Below are positions 57,364 through 64,000 of a stretch of DNA of 64,000 nucleotides, in pieces. The translations under genes were made by a program, and so were the position numbers. The notes under the pieces were generated by a model, which was given only the letters and a program-made list of their open reading frames with translations, did not search any database and was not told the origin of the DNA. Location: NCBI RefSeq assembly GCF_000364605.1, contig NZ_KB822576.1:620001-684000 (forward strand). The letters run 5' to 3'. Each line of letters begins with the position of its first letter. The first letter of the stretch is position 1. Source of the DNA: Nocardioides sp. Iso805N (GTDB lineage Bacteria; Actinomycetota; Actinomycetes; Propionibacteriales; Nocardioidaceae).

Positions 57364-58026
57364 TCAGTCCTTCTTGTGGGCGGGACGGCCCTCGTCAGAG
57401 GCTTCCTTGGCGCTGGCGATCACCTTGTCGACGAGGCCGTAGTCGCGGGCCTCGTCAGCGGTGAACCAGCGGTCCCGGTCGGCGTCGGCGATGACCTGGT
57501 CGATCGGCTGACCGGTGTGCTTCGAGATCAGGTCGAGCAGCACCTTCTTGATGTGCAGTGACTGCTGCGCCTGGATCTTGATGTCCGAGGCGGAGCCGCC
57601 CATCCCCGAGGAGGGCTGGTGCATCATGATCCGCGCGTGCGGCAGCGCGTAGCGCTTGCCCGCCGTACCGGCGCAGAGCAGGAACTGGCCCATCGACGCG
57701 GCCAGGCCCATACCCACCGTCGCCACGTCGTTGGGGATGTAGTTCATCGTGTCGTAGATCGCCATGCCCGCGTCCACCGAGCCGCCCGGGCTGTTGATGT
57801 GCAGGAAGATGTCGGCCTCGGGGTCCTCGGCCGAGAGCAGCAGCAGCTGGGCGCAGATCGCGTTCGCGTTCTGATCGCGAACCTCGGAGCCGAGGAAGAC
57901 GATCCGCTCCTTGAGCAACCGGCTGTAGATGTTGTCGTCGAGGAAGTTGAGCCCGGCGCCACCGTTCATGGTCGGCGCGTCGTACCCCTGGGGTGCGCTG
58001 GAGTTCAGGTTCACGTCGCCGACCAT
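57364..58026 (-). CDS. clpP1: ATP-dependent Clp protease proteolytic subunit ClpP1
   Basis: First proteolytic subunit, 220 residues, triad Ser111 (GLAASMGQFLL), His136 (MMHQPSSG) and Asp185. A pro-sequence of about 25 residues (MVGDVNLNSSAPQGYDAP) likely undergoes autocleavage. ATG 58026 with GAGGGC upstream is chosen over 58050. The ClgR-like box lies 40 bases upstream, so the operon is probably induced under protein stress. Confidence 0.96.
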   Translation of the reverse strand: MVGDVNLNSSAPQGYDAPTMNGGAGLNFLDDNIYSRLLKERIVFLGSEVRDQNANAICAQLLLLSAEDPEADIFLHINSPGGSVDAGMAIYDTMNYIPNDVATVGMGLAASMGQFLLCAGTAGKRYALPHARIMMHQPSSGMGGSASDIKIQAQQSLHIKKVLLDLISKHTGQPIDQVIADADRDRWFTADEARDYGLVDKVIASAKEASDEGRPAHKKD

Positions 58027-58065
58027 AGCCCTCGGAGGAGACAGAACCACGGGAACTCAGGCCCT

Positions 58066-58082
58066 GTTCGCCGACAGCGGAT
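58066..58082 (-). promoter_or_regulatory. ClgR-like box upstream of clpP1
   Basis: GTTCGC-CGACA-GCGGAT agrees with the actinobacterial ClgR site GTTCGC-N5-GCGAAC in one full half and the first three bases of the other. It lies 40 bases before the clpP1 ATG, inside the clpP promoter region. Confidence 0.5.
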
Positions 58083-58096
58083 TTCGCGACCGTGTG

Positions 58097-59104
58097 TCAG
58101 ACCAGCCAGCGCAGCAGGGCGTCGTGCACGTCATCGCGGTTCGTCATCGGCCCGCGGGCGGCCAGCTCGAACGACTCCGCCGTCGGGAACAGGTCGACGA
58201 CGTGCCGCGGCCGGCCACCGCGACGGTGCCGCCACCACAGCATCCGGCCGAGCGTGGAGCCGACCGGGCCTGGGCCGAGCACCGCCTGCTCGCCGATGAG
58301 CAGGTGGTCGGCATCGACCGCGGGCTCCAGGCCCAGCTCGTCGGCGTCGAGGACCACGATGCCGGCGAGCTGCTCGTCGAGGCGCTTGCCGAGGTCGCTG
58401 GCGAGCCGACTCGGCTCGGTCGCATAGCGCGGCACCCCGAGCCCGATCACCTCGCTGACCCCGTCGGTCCACGGCGCCGCACCCGAGAGCCGCATCGCGC
58501 AGGCGGCTCGCACGGTCAGGCCGCCTCGGCCGGCGGCGAGGAGAGCGATCCGGCACACCGGCACCGGCCAGGCGTCCACGAGGCGCTGCAGCAGCGAGGC
58601 CAGCTCCAACCCGGACCCGGCGCCGGTCTCGCTGGCCCGGCCCTCCTCGAGCCGGGTGTGCACCGGCGTCCAGCCGAGCAGCTGCTGGAGCCTCTCAGCG
58701 TACGTCGCACCCGTCGTCGCGCTGCCCTGTTGCCATTGCCGCTCGTCGGCTCCGACGTCGGGCACCAGCACCAGGAGCCTGCCCGAGGCCGTGCCCTCCC
58801 GGGCGGCCAGCTCGGCGAGCTCGGCGGGGGTGACGTCGAGCCCGCCGTGACGAAGGGAGACCAGCGGGCCCCCGACCTGCGCCGTGGGCCGGCCCAGCGG
58901 CGCGGTGGCGATCGCCAGCGGTATCCGCACGGGCGCCGTCAGGGCCGCGAGCGGTCGGGAGACGGGCTTCGCCACGGGCGCCAGCGCGCGGCCGAACGGG
59001 CGGCCGACCCGGCTGCTCGCACGCCAGGTGTAGCGCAGGAGGCCTCCGAAGCGGGTACGGCGAGGCGCGGCGGTCGGGCTCACCCGAGACACCCTAGAGC
59101 CCAT
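58097..59104 (-). CDS. Alpha/beta-hydrolase-like protein, nucleophile apparently missing
   Basis: A 335-residue protein I do not recognise. The basic N-terminus (1-55) contains amphipathic stretches; from about 80 the order resembles an alpha/beta hydrolase: LLVLVPDVGADERQW (oxyanion strand), then LAAGRGGLTVRAAC where the nucleophile elbow would be. The elbow reads G-R-G-G instead of G-x-S-x-G, so a catalytic Ser is absent. A late GIVVLDADELG strand and a final DDVHDALLRWLV resemble the acid/His end. It may be a non-enzymatic relative. Located between clpP1 and tig, where other actinobacteria often have a lipase-like gene. Confidence 0.6.
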   Translation of the reverse strand: MGSRVSRVSPTAAPRRTRFGGLLRYTWRASSRVGRPFGRALAPVAKPVSRPLAALTAPVRIPLAIATAPLGRPTAQVGGPLVSLRHGGLDVTPAELAELAAREGTASGRLLVLVPDVGADERQWQQGSATTGATYAERLQQLLGWTPVHTRLEEGRASETGAGSGLELASLLQRLVDAWPVPVCRIALLAAGRGGLTVRAACAMRLSGAAPWTDGVSEVIGLGVPRYATEPSRLASDLGKRLDEQLAGIVVLDADELGLEPAVDADHLLIGEQAVLGPGPVGSTLGRMLWWRHRRGGRPRHVVDLFPTAESFELAARGPMTNRDDVHDALLRWLV

Positions 59105-59148
59105 AGCGGCCTCCGGGAGGCGACCGCGTGAGGGTGCATGAAGAGGAA

Positions 59149-59192
59149 CGGCCGCCGAGTCGGCACCCCACAGGGTGCGGACTCGGCGGCCG
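59149..59192. terminator. Terminator hairpin after tig
   Basis: Arms 59149-59168 and 59173-59192 pair at 19 of 20 positions, loop CACA. It lies just after tig (which ends at 59214) and before the hydrolase-like gene. Confidence 0.85.
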
Positions 59193-59213
59193 GTGCTGCG
59201 AAGCCGGCGAGGC

Positions 59214-60611
59214 TCAGGCCTCGGTGGACTCCTCCGCGGACTCCTCAGCAGAATCCTCGGTGGACTCCTCGCCCTCGGGAGCGAAGGTGCCGTCCGGCTG
59301 GAGGCCCTTGAGCACGACCTCGTTGCCCGACTTGTCGGTCACCTTGGCGGCCTCGACGATCTCGGCCAGGGCCTTGCCCCGGACGATCTCGGCGGCGTAC
59401 TCGCTGATGTGGTGCGGGTGCTCCTGCAGGTGGGCGAAGGCCTCCTGCGGGTCCTGGCCCGACTGCTGCGCGCGACGGATGACGTGCTGGGTCAGCTCGT
59501 TCTGGTCGACGCCGTACTCGTTCTTGCCGGCGATCTCGTCGAGGAGCATCTGCGCGGCGATCGAGTCACGGACGCGGCGGTCGAGGTCGGCCTCGAACTC
59601 CTCCTGGGTCTGGCCCTCGTCCTCGAGGTACTTCTCCAGGGTGAGACCGGCGAAGACGAGCTGCTGCTCGAACTGCTCGCGGCGGTTGTTGAGCTCGTCG
59701 GTCACCAGGCCCTCGGGCAGCGGGATCTCGACCTTCTCCAGCAGCGCCTCGAGGACGGCGTCACGGGCGGCGGCGGCCTGCTCGAGGCGCTTGCCGCGGG
59801 CGAGTCGCTCCTTGACGTCGGCCTTGAGCTCCTCGACGGTGTCGAACTCGCTGGCCAGCTGGGCGAACTCGTCGTCCACCTCGGGCAGCTCCTGCTCCTG
59901 GACCTGGGTCACCTTGACGACGACGTCGACGTCCTGACCGATCAGGTCGCCGCCGACGAGCTGGCTGGTGAAGGCCTTCTCCTCGCCGGCGGAGAGGCCG
60001 GTGACGGCCTCGTCGAGACCCTCGAGCATGCCGCCGCGACCGACCTGGTAGCTCATCTCGCTGACCTCGGCACCCTCGACGTCGTTGCCGTCCTGGGTGG
60101 CCTTGAGGTCGATCACGACGAAGTCGTTCTCACCGGCCGGGCGCTCGACGTCCTTGAGGGTGCCGAAGCGCTCACGCAGCGCGTCGACCTGCTCCTCGAC
60201 GTCCTCGTCGCTGACCTCGAGGTCGTCGACCTGAGCCTCGATGCCGCTGTAGTCGGGCAGCACGATCTCCGGCTTCACGTCCACCTCGGCGGTGAACTCC
60301 AGCGGACCGTTGTCCTCGAACTTGGTGACCTCGATCTCCGGCTGCGCCAGCGGAGTCAGGTCGTTCTCCTGCAGTGCCTCGGAGTACTTCTGCGGGAGAA
60401 CGTCGTTGAGCGCCTGGTCGAGCACGGCACCGCGGCCGACCTGGCGATCGATCACCTGCGGCGGGACCTTGCCGCGGCGGAAGCCGGGCACGTTCACCTG
60501 CTGGGCGATCTGCTTGTATGCCTTGTCGAGGCTCGGCTTGAGCTCCTCGAAGGGCACCTCGACGGTCAGCTTGGCCCGCGTCGGGCTCAAGGTCTCGACG
60601 GCGCTCTTCAC
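59214..60611 (-). CDS. tig: Trigger factor, ribosome-bound chaperone
   Basis: Cotranslational chaperone, 465 residues. The N-terminal ribosome-binding domain has GFRRGKVPPQVIDRQVG (signature GFRxGKxP). The central FKBP-type peptidyl-prolyl isomerase domain spans about 150-240 (GENDFVVIDLKA). The C-terminal chaperone arms follow, ending in an acidic STEDSAEESAEE tail. Located upstream of clpP1 as in most bacteria, here with the hydrolase-like gene in between. Confidence 0.97.
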   Translation of the reverse strand: MKSAVETLSPTRAKLTVEVPFEELKPSLDKAYKQIAQQVNVPGFRRGKVPPQVIDRQVGRGAVLDQALNDVLPQKYSEALQENDLTPLAQPEIEVTKFEDNGPLEFTAEVDVKPEIVLPDYSGIEAQVDDLEVSDEDVEEQVDALRERFGTLKDVERPAGENDFVVIDLKATQDGNDVEGAEVSEMSYQVGRGGMLEGLDEAVTGLSAGEEKAFTSQLVGGDLIGQDVDVVVKVTQVQEQELPEVDDEFAQLASEFDTVEELKADVKERLARGKRLEQAAAARDAVLEALLEKVEIPLPEGLVTDELNNRREQFEQQLVFAGLTLEKYLEDEGQTQEEFEADLDRRVRDSIAAQMLLDEIAGKNEYGVDQNELTQHVIRRAQQSGQDPQEAFAHLQEHPHHISEYAAEIVRGKALAEIVEAAKVTDKSGNEVVLKGLQPDGTFAPEGEESTEDSAEESAEESTEA

Positions 60612-60646
60612 AGGCTTTCTCCTCTTGTTGATCGGTGGTGAAGCAG

Positions 60647-60719
60647 TCGGGGCGACAGGACTCGAACCTGCGGTCTCCTGCTCCCAAAGCAGGCGCGCTA
60701 GCCACTACGCTACGCCCCG
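60647..60719 (-). tRNA. tRNA-Pro(TGG)
   Basis: Minus-strand cloverleaf: acceptor CGGGGCG with CGCCCCG, D stem GCGT/GCGC, anticodon stem CCTGC/GCAGG around TTTGGGA (anticodon TGG, reads CCA), T arm GCAGG-TTCGAGT-CCTGT, discriminator A. No CCA is encoded. Confidence 0.95.
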
Positions 60720-60758
60720 CGAAATGACCTCTTCCCCGCAGAGAAGAGACTCGTTCCG

Positions 60759-60829
60759 AGCGGATGACGGGAATCGAACCCGCGTAGCCAGTTTGGAAGA
60801 CTGGGGCTCTACCATTGAGCTACATCCGC
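60759..60829 (-). tRNA. tRNA-Gly(TCC)
   Basis: Minus-strand cloverleaf: acceptor GCGGATG with CATCCGC, D stem GCTC/GAGC, anticodon stem CCAGT/ACTGG around CTTCCAA (anticodon TCC, reads GGA), T arm GCGGG-TTCGATT-CCCGT, discriminator T. CCA is not encoded. Confidence 0.95.
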
Positions 60830-60927
60830 GTGTCACCGCGCCGACGGCATTCCGCCTGCGAGCAACCCGCACATGGTGCCACACCAGCGGCAGCGGCACC
60901 CAACCGGTCCCATGCCCCGACGATGGC

Positions 60928-62064
60928 TCAGCCGAGCCCGCGGGTGACCACGACCATCGCTCGGTCGTCGTCCTTGGACCCGAGCGCGGTGACCAGCTTC
61001 TGGGCCGCACCGTGGAAGTCCCCGCGCAGCACCTGCTCGGCCTCGCCCAGCAGACGGTCGATGCCGAGGTCGATGTCACGCCGGGGCTCCTCGACCATGC
61101 CGTCGGTGTAGAGCATGATCGCGTCGCCCGCACGCAGCGTCCCGCTATCCATCACAAACTCCGCGTCCTCGATCAGGCCCAGCACCGGGCCCTCGCTGGC
61201 CAGGACCTTCCACCGGCCGTCGCCCGCCGTACGTAGCACGGCCGGCGGGTGGCCCGCCGTACGGACCTCGAACTCGCCGGTGTCGAGCCGCAGCGAGAGA
61301 TGTACGGCGGTGGCGAAGCCCTCCTCCCAGCCCTGACGCAGCAGGTAGTCGTTGGCCGCAGGCAGGAACCCCTCGGGTGGAAGCGCGCTGAGCAGGCCAC
61401 CGAAGGAGCCGGAGAGCAGCAGCGCCCGGGTGCCGGCCTGCTCGCCCTTGCCGGACACGTCGACGACCACCACCTCGAGTCGCTCGGGACTCGGGCGGTT
61501 GGCGACCACGAAGTCGCCGGCGAACAGCGTGCCGCCCGCCGAGGCCAGCGAGGTCTCCGCGTGCCAGCCCTCGGGGAGCTCGGGCATGCCGCCCTGGTTG
61601 AGGATCCGGTCACGCAGGTCGACGAACATCGACTCGCCCAGGAACCCGGCGACGCCGAGTCGGGAGCGACGGAACGACATCAGCAGCACCAGCAGACCGA
61701 GCAGGAACTCCACGCCGATCGAGACCTCGGTCAGCGTGGTGATCGGGCCGTGCCGCAACAGCACCGCGGCAACCAGCACCGTCATCACCAGCACCACGAA
61801 CCACGGCAGCACTCGAGGACCGAGCACCAGGCTGCCCACCAGCAGCGGCACCAACAGCGAGTTGAGCGGCACCACATCGGGCAGCAGCACGATCGCGCAG
61901 GTCAAGACGAGGGCCAGGGCGGTCAGCAGCAACAGGGCACGAGCCTCCGGGCCCGAGCGACGCTGCTGGGCGCGCAGGGCGCTCAGTCGCCGCCGCAGCG
62001 CCACCGGCGCGATCGCGGCGTACACACTCATCCTGGCTCGCTTCGGAGTCGGGGTCGGGGCCAT
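60928..62064 (-). CDS. SpoIIE/PP2C-type serine phosphatase with membrane N-terminus
   Basis: A 378-residue membrane phosphatase: four or five helices in the first half (about 42-135; LLLLTALALVLTCAIVLLP, VLPWFVVLVMTVLVAAVLL), then a PP2C SpoIIE domain (about 160-378) with GDFVVANR, VVDVSGKGEQAG, TAGHPPAVLR and LYTDGMVEEPRR, the Asp/Gly metal-binding motifs. Such enzymes act in anti-sigma partner switching; no sensor or STAS protein is adjacent. The ATG shares one base with the Nei-like gene stop (TGATG), so the two are coupled. Confidence 0.9.
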   Translation of the reverse strand: MAPTPTPKRARMSVYAAIAPVALRRRLSALRAQQRRSGPEARALLLLTALALVLTCAIVLLPDVVPLNSLLVPLLVGSLVLGPRVLPWFVVLVMTVLVAAVLLRHGPITTLTEVSIGVEFLLGLLVLLMSFRRSRLGVAGFLGESMFVDLRDRILNQGGMPELPEGWHAETSLASAGGTLFAGDFVVANRPSPERLEVVVVDVSGKGEQAGTRALLLSGSFGGLLSALPPEGFLPAANDYLLRQGWEEGFATAVHLSLRLDTGEFEVRTAGHPPAVLRTAGDGRWKVLASEGPVLGLIEDAEFVMDSGTLRAGDAIMLYTDGMVEEPRRDIDLGIDRLLGEAEQVLRGDFHGAAQKLVTALGSKDDDRAMVVVTRGLG

Positions 62065-62942
62065 CACTGTACGACCGCTGTGCGTTGCCTGTACGGACGT
62101 TGGCACCCTGGGCACCAGAAGAGATTGCGCCCCTGCAGCTCGGCGGTGCGCACTGCCTTGCCGCACACGTGGCACGGCTGGCCCGTACGGCGGTAGACGT
62201 AGACCTCGCCACCGTGGTCGTCGACCCGCGGCGGCCGGCCCATCGCCTCGGGGGTGTGCTCGGGCCGAACGGTGTCGATCCGGTTGTCCGCCACGCCCTG
62301 GTGCATCAGCTCGACCAGGTCGGCCCACATCGCGGTCCACTGCTTGCGCTGCAGCGTGTTCCCCGGCCGCATCGGGTCGATCCGGTGCCGGAAGAGCAGC
62401 TCGGCACGGTAGACGTTGCCGACCCCTGCCAGCACCTCCTGATTCATCAGCAGGCCGCCGATCGGTGTCCTGCTGCGGCTGATCCGCGCCCAGGCACGAT
62501 CTGGGTCGGCGTCCGGCCGCAGCGGGTCGGGCCCGAGCCGCGCGATCACCGCGTCGCGCTGACCTGCTGTGATGAGGGCGCAGGTGGTGGCGCCACGCAG
62601 GTCGGCGTACGCACCGGCCTCCGAGCCTGCACCGTCCCGAGCCTGTCGAAGCATCGGGGGGCCGATGATCCGCAGACGCACCTGTCCGACCGGTGCCGGA
62701 GCCTCGCCGCGGCCGATCAGGAACTTGCCGTAGAGCCCGAGATGGACGTGGATGAACCGGTCGGCCGGGAACTCGATGAACACGTGCTTGCCCCAGGCCT
62801 CGGCGCCCTCGAGCACCTGGCCATCGACCTGTGCGGCCGATTCGGCGAAGCGACCCTGCGGGCTTCCGACCCTGACGACCTGTCCACCGAACGCGAGGCT
62901 GAGGTCAGCGGCGAGTCGATGGAGGGTGTGCCCCTCGGGCAT
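62064..62942 (-). CDS. Fpg/Nei-family DNA glycosylase (endonuclease VIII-like)
   Basis: Base-excision enzyme of 292 residues. MPEGHTLHRLAADL gives the catalytic Pro and Glu of the Nei branch (PEGHT); GLYGKF and GNVYRAELLF are helix-two-turn-helix parts; the C-terminal zinc finger is CHVCGKAV ... CPGCQ. A 15-residue insert around residues 95-110 (PPMLRQARDGAGSEAGA) interrupts the domain and is encoded by the GAGCCTGTCG repeat, keeping the frame. Placement between rpiB and tig matches Rv2464c. Confidence 0.93.
   Translation of the reverse strand: MPEGHTLHRLAADLSLAFGGQVVRVGSPQGRFAESAAQVDGQVLEGAEAWGKHVFIEFPADRFIHVHLGLYGKFLIGRGEAPAPVGQVRLRIIGPPMLRQARDGAGSEAGAYADLRGATTCALITAGQRDAVIARLGPDPLRPDADPDRAWARISRSRTPIGGLLMNQEVLAGVGNVYRAELLFRHRIDPMRPGNTLQRKQWTAMWADLVELMHQGVADNRIDTVRPEHTPEAMGRPPRVDDHGGEVYVYRRTGQPCHVCGKAVRTAELQGRNLFWCPGCQRPYRQRTAVVQ
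62638..62650 (+). repeat. GAGCCTGTCG repeat inside the Nei-like gene
   Basis: CGAGCCTGTCGAA at 62638-62650, with a partial copy (CCGAGCCTGC) at 62621. It shares the core of the intergenic copies at 18481-18525 and 45793. Confidence 0.6.
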
Positions 62943-62958
62943 GGTCCCCCGTCCTCGA

Positions 62959-63477
62959 TCAGTCCTGGTCCTCGGCCGGACCGAGTCCCGCGGCCGAGGC
63001 CGGGAGCGTCGGACGCTTGCCGGTGGACTCGTAGCGGTCGAGCTGGCCGATCCGGCGTACGTGTCGCTCTTCCTCGCTGAACGGCTCGGCGAGGAAGATC
63101 TCGACGAAGCGGGTCATGTCCTCGAGGCTGTGCATGCGGCCGCCCACCGCGACGACCTGGGCGTTGTTGTGCTCGCGGCCCAGCTTGGCGGTCTCGTCGG
63201 ACCAGGCCAGCGCTGCGCGGATGCCCTTGACCTTGTTGGCGGCGATCTGCTCACCGTTGCCTGAGCCGCCGATGACGACACCGAGGCTGTCCAGGCCGGC
63301 CGCACGGTCGCGTACGACGCCCTCGGCGGCCCTGATGCAGAACACCGGGTAGTCGTCCAGCGCGTCGTAGACGAACGGACCGTGGTCGACCACGTCGTAG
63401 CCGAGCTCGGTCAGACGCGTGGTGAGGTGGGCCTTGAGGTCGAGTCCGGCATGGTCGCAGCCGAGGTGAACGCGCAT
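62959..63477 (-). CDS. rpiB: Ribose-5-phosphate isomerase B
   Basis: Pentose-phosphate isomerase of 172 residues. HLGCDHAGLDLK gives the His/Asp of the active site. In the phosphate loop GGSGNGEQIAANK the catalytic position is Glu76, the actinobacterial type, where the E. coli enzyme uses Cys. The C-terminus has a short Pro/Ala extension. It ends 16 bases before the Nei-like gene start. Confidence 0.95.
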   Translation of the reverse strand: MRVHLGCDHAGLDLKAHLTTRLTELGYDVVDHGPFVYDALDDYPVFCIRAAEGVVRDRAAGLDSLGVVIGGSGNGEQIAANKVKGIRAALAWSDETAKLGREHNNAQVVAVGGRMHSLEDMTRFVEIFLAEPFSEEERHVRRIGQLDRYESTGKRPTLPASAAGLGPAEDQD

Positions 63478-63521
63478 GGGTCCATCCTGTCAGGCCTGAG
63501 CACCGGCAGCGGCCCCGGTAG

Positions 63522-63567
63522 GGCGGAAGGCCCCCACCCCGGTGTTCCGGGACGAGGGCCTTCCGCC
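63522..63567 (-). terminator. Terminator hairpin upstream of rpiB
   Basis: GGCGGAAGGCCC pairs with GGGCCTTCCGCC over 12 bases, with an inner CCCGG/CCGGG stem. Ends the Lys-rich protein gene at 63593. Confidence 0.8.
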
Positions 63568-63592
63568 GCACCCTGCGGGCGTCGCCGCAGTG

Positions 63593-64000
63593 CTACTTCT
63601 TGGACTTCTTCTGCGACTTGGCGAGCGCCTTCTTCGCGTTCGCGAGCGCCTTCTTTTCCTTGGCCAGCTGCTTCTTGGCCGAGGCCAGGTGCTTCTTCGC
63701 CTTCTTGACAGCCTTCGCCGAGCCACTGGCCTTGGCCTGGTGGAGCTTGACCGTCAGGGACTTGACCTTGGCGGAGCCCTGCTGGACCTTCGCCTTGGCC
63801 GACTTGACCTGCTTCTGCTGCTTGGTGAGCGGCGCCGGCGTGGACGTCGTCGGCGACGGGGTCACGCTCGGCGTCTTGCTCGGCGACGGGGTGCCCGACG
63901 GGGTGCCCGACGGCGTGCCCGACGGCGTGCCCGACGGCGTGCCCGACGGGGTGCCCGACGGCGTGCCCGACGGGGTGCCCGACGGCGTGCCCGACGGCGT
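63593..64000 (-). CDS. Lys/Ala-rich protein with GTPS repeats (5' end beyond window)
   Basis: The reading frame is open to base 64000, so the start lies to the right. The visible 135 residues are a Gly-Thr-Pro-Ser tandem (at least nine units, about 37 residues), then SKTPSVTPSPTTSTPAPLTK, and a highly basic Lys/Ala/Ser helix-prone tail, including AVKKAKKHLASAKKQLAKEKKALANAK in part. This looks like the stalk and C-terminus of a surface or secreted protein. No domain can be named. The short internal GTG start at 63865 is rejected because the frame continues upstream. Confidence 0.7.
   Translation of the reverse strand, partial: TPSGTPSGTPSGTPSGTPSGTPSGTPSGTPSGTPSGTPSPSKTPSVTPSPTTSTPAPLTKQQKQVKSAKAKVQQGSAKVKSLTVKLHQAKASGSAKAVKKAKKHLASAKKQLAKEKKALANAKKALAKSQKKSKK
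63891..64000. repeat. 12-base tandem repeat GTGCCCGACGG[C/G] (coding)
   Basis: Nine full units plus the cut end; encodes GTPS on the minus strand. The only variable base is the wobble position. Confidence 0.95.

Noticed and set aside
60647..60829. tRNA pair as an integration site for a genomic island
   Set aside because: No integrase, no duplicated tRNA 3' end nearby, and the flanking genes (tig, nei, rpiB) are in conserved order.
63891..64000. 12-base repeat array at the right edge as a CRISPR or satellite
   Set aside because: No spacers; all units are in frame and only the wobble base varies, so it is coding.

Overview
This window is chromosomal DNA from a high-GC actinobacterium, most likely a Nocardioides-like member of the Propionibacteriales. 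I base this on the strong G/C third-position bias, frequent GTG starts, 4-base stop/start overlaps, and a gene order that follows the Mycobacterium/Streptomyces core: gatCAB-ligA-MetE-like-mnmA-iscS on the left, and proB-obg-rpmA-rplU-rne ... mreBCD-ndk-folC-valS-clpX-clpP2-clpP1-tig-nei-rpiB on the right. No phage, integrase, insertion sequence, CRISPR array or rRNA is visible. The species cannot be named from this sequence alone.

Layout. 1-4.6 kb: an operon read leftward behind a cobalamin riboswitch. It encodes two exported proteins whose predicted folds match the two halves of the animal B12 carriers (intrinsic factor/transcobalamin), followed by the membrane and ATPase subunits of an ECF importer; the ATPase runs off the left edge. 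4.7-11 kb: gatCAB, a VapBC pair and ligA. 11-14 kb: an accessory TetR-regulated DHA2 exporter and a DJ-1/PfpI protein. 14-17.5 kb: a small MetE-like zinc protein, mnmA and iscS. 17.5-22.2 kb: a phosphate island with PPK2, a DUF3349 protein and two tandem copies of a PiT transporter plus small membrane protein module, each with a PHO-box-like direct repeat upstream. 22.2-30.2 kb: proB, obg, rpmA, rplU, rne and the TIGR03936 gene. 30.2-33.9 kb: a block of two CynX/NimT-type MFS transporters flanking an SsuD-like monooxygenase; it separates TIGR03936 from its usual partner, the TIGR03960 radical SAM gene at 33.9-35.9 kb. 36-39.8 kb: a large secreted beta-sandwich protein and a second DHA2 exporter. 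39.9-46.2 kb: the cell-elongation operon mreB-mreC-mreD-mrdA-rodA, with ndk upstream. 46.3-49 kb: PaiB-like and PPOX-fold flavoproteins divergent from a MocR regulator. 49-54.2 kb: DUF4233, folC, a second VapBC pair and valS. 54.3-63.5 kb: a membrane-anchored protein with a GSQHG-repeat tail, clpX-clpP2-clpP1 with a ClgR-like box, an unrecognised alpha/beta-hydrolase-like gene, tig, tRNA-Pro, tRNA-Gly, a SpoIIE-type phosphatase, an Fpg/Nei glycosylase and rpiB. The right edge cuts a GTPS-repeat, Lys/Ala-rich protein.

How the parts work together. Most genes are housekeeping: translation fidelity and tRNA charging or modification, proteostasis, elongation and DNA repair. The most distinctive part is the left-edge operon, which looks like a B12 capture-and-import system built from a split intrinsic-factor-like receptor feeding an ECF transporter. 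The accessory insertions (TetR/MFS, MFS-SsuD-MFS, two VapBC pairs, MocR block) interrupt an otherwise conserved order. Several strong non-coding signals accompany them: a 27-base TetR operator, GntR/DasR-like palindromes, perfect bidirectional terminators, and a dispersed GAGCCTGTCG repeat that also lies inside the Nei-like gene.
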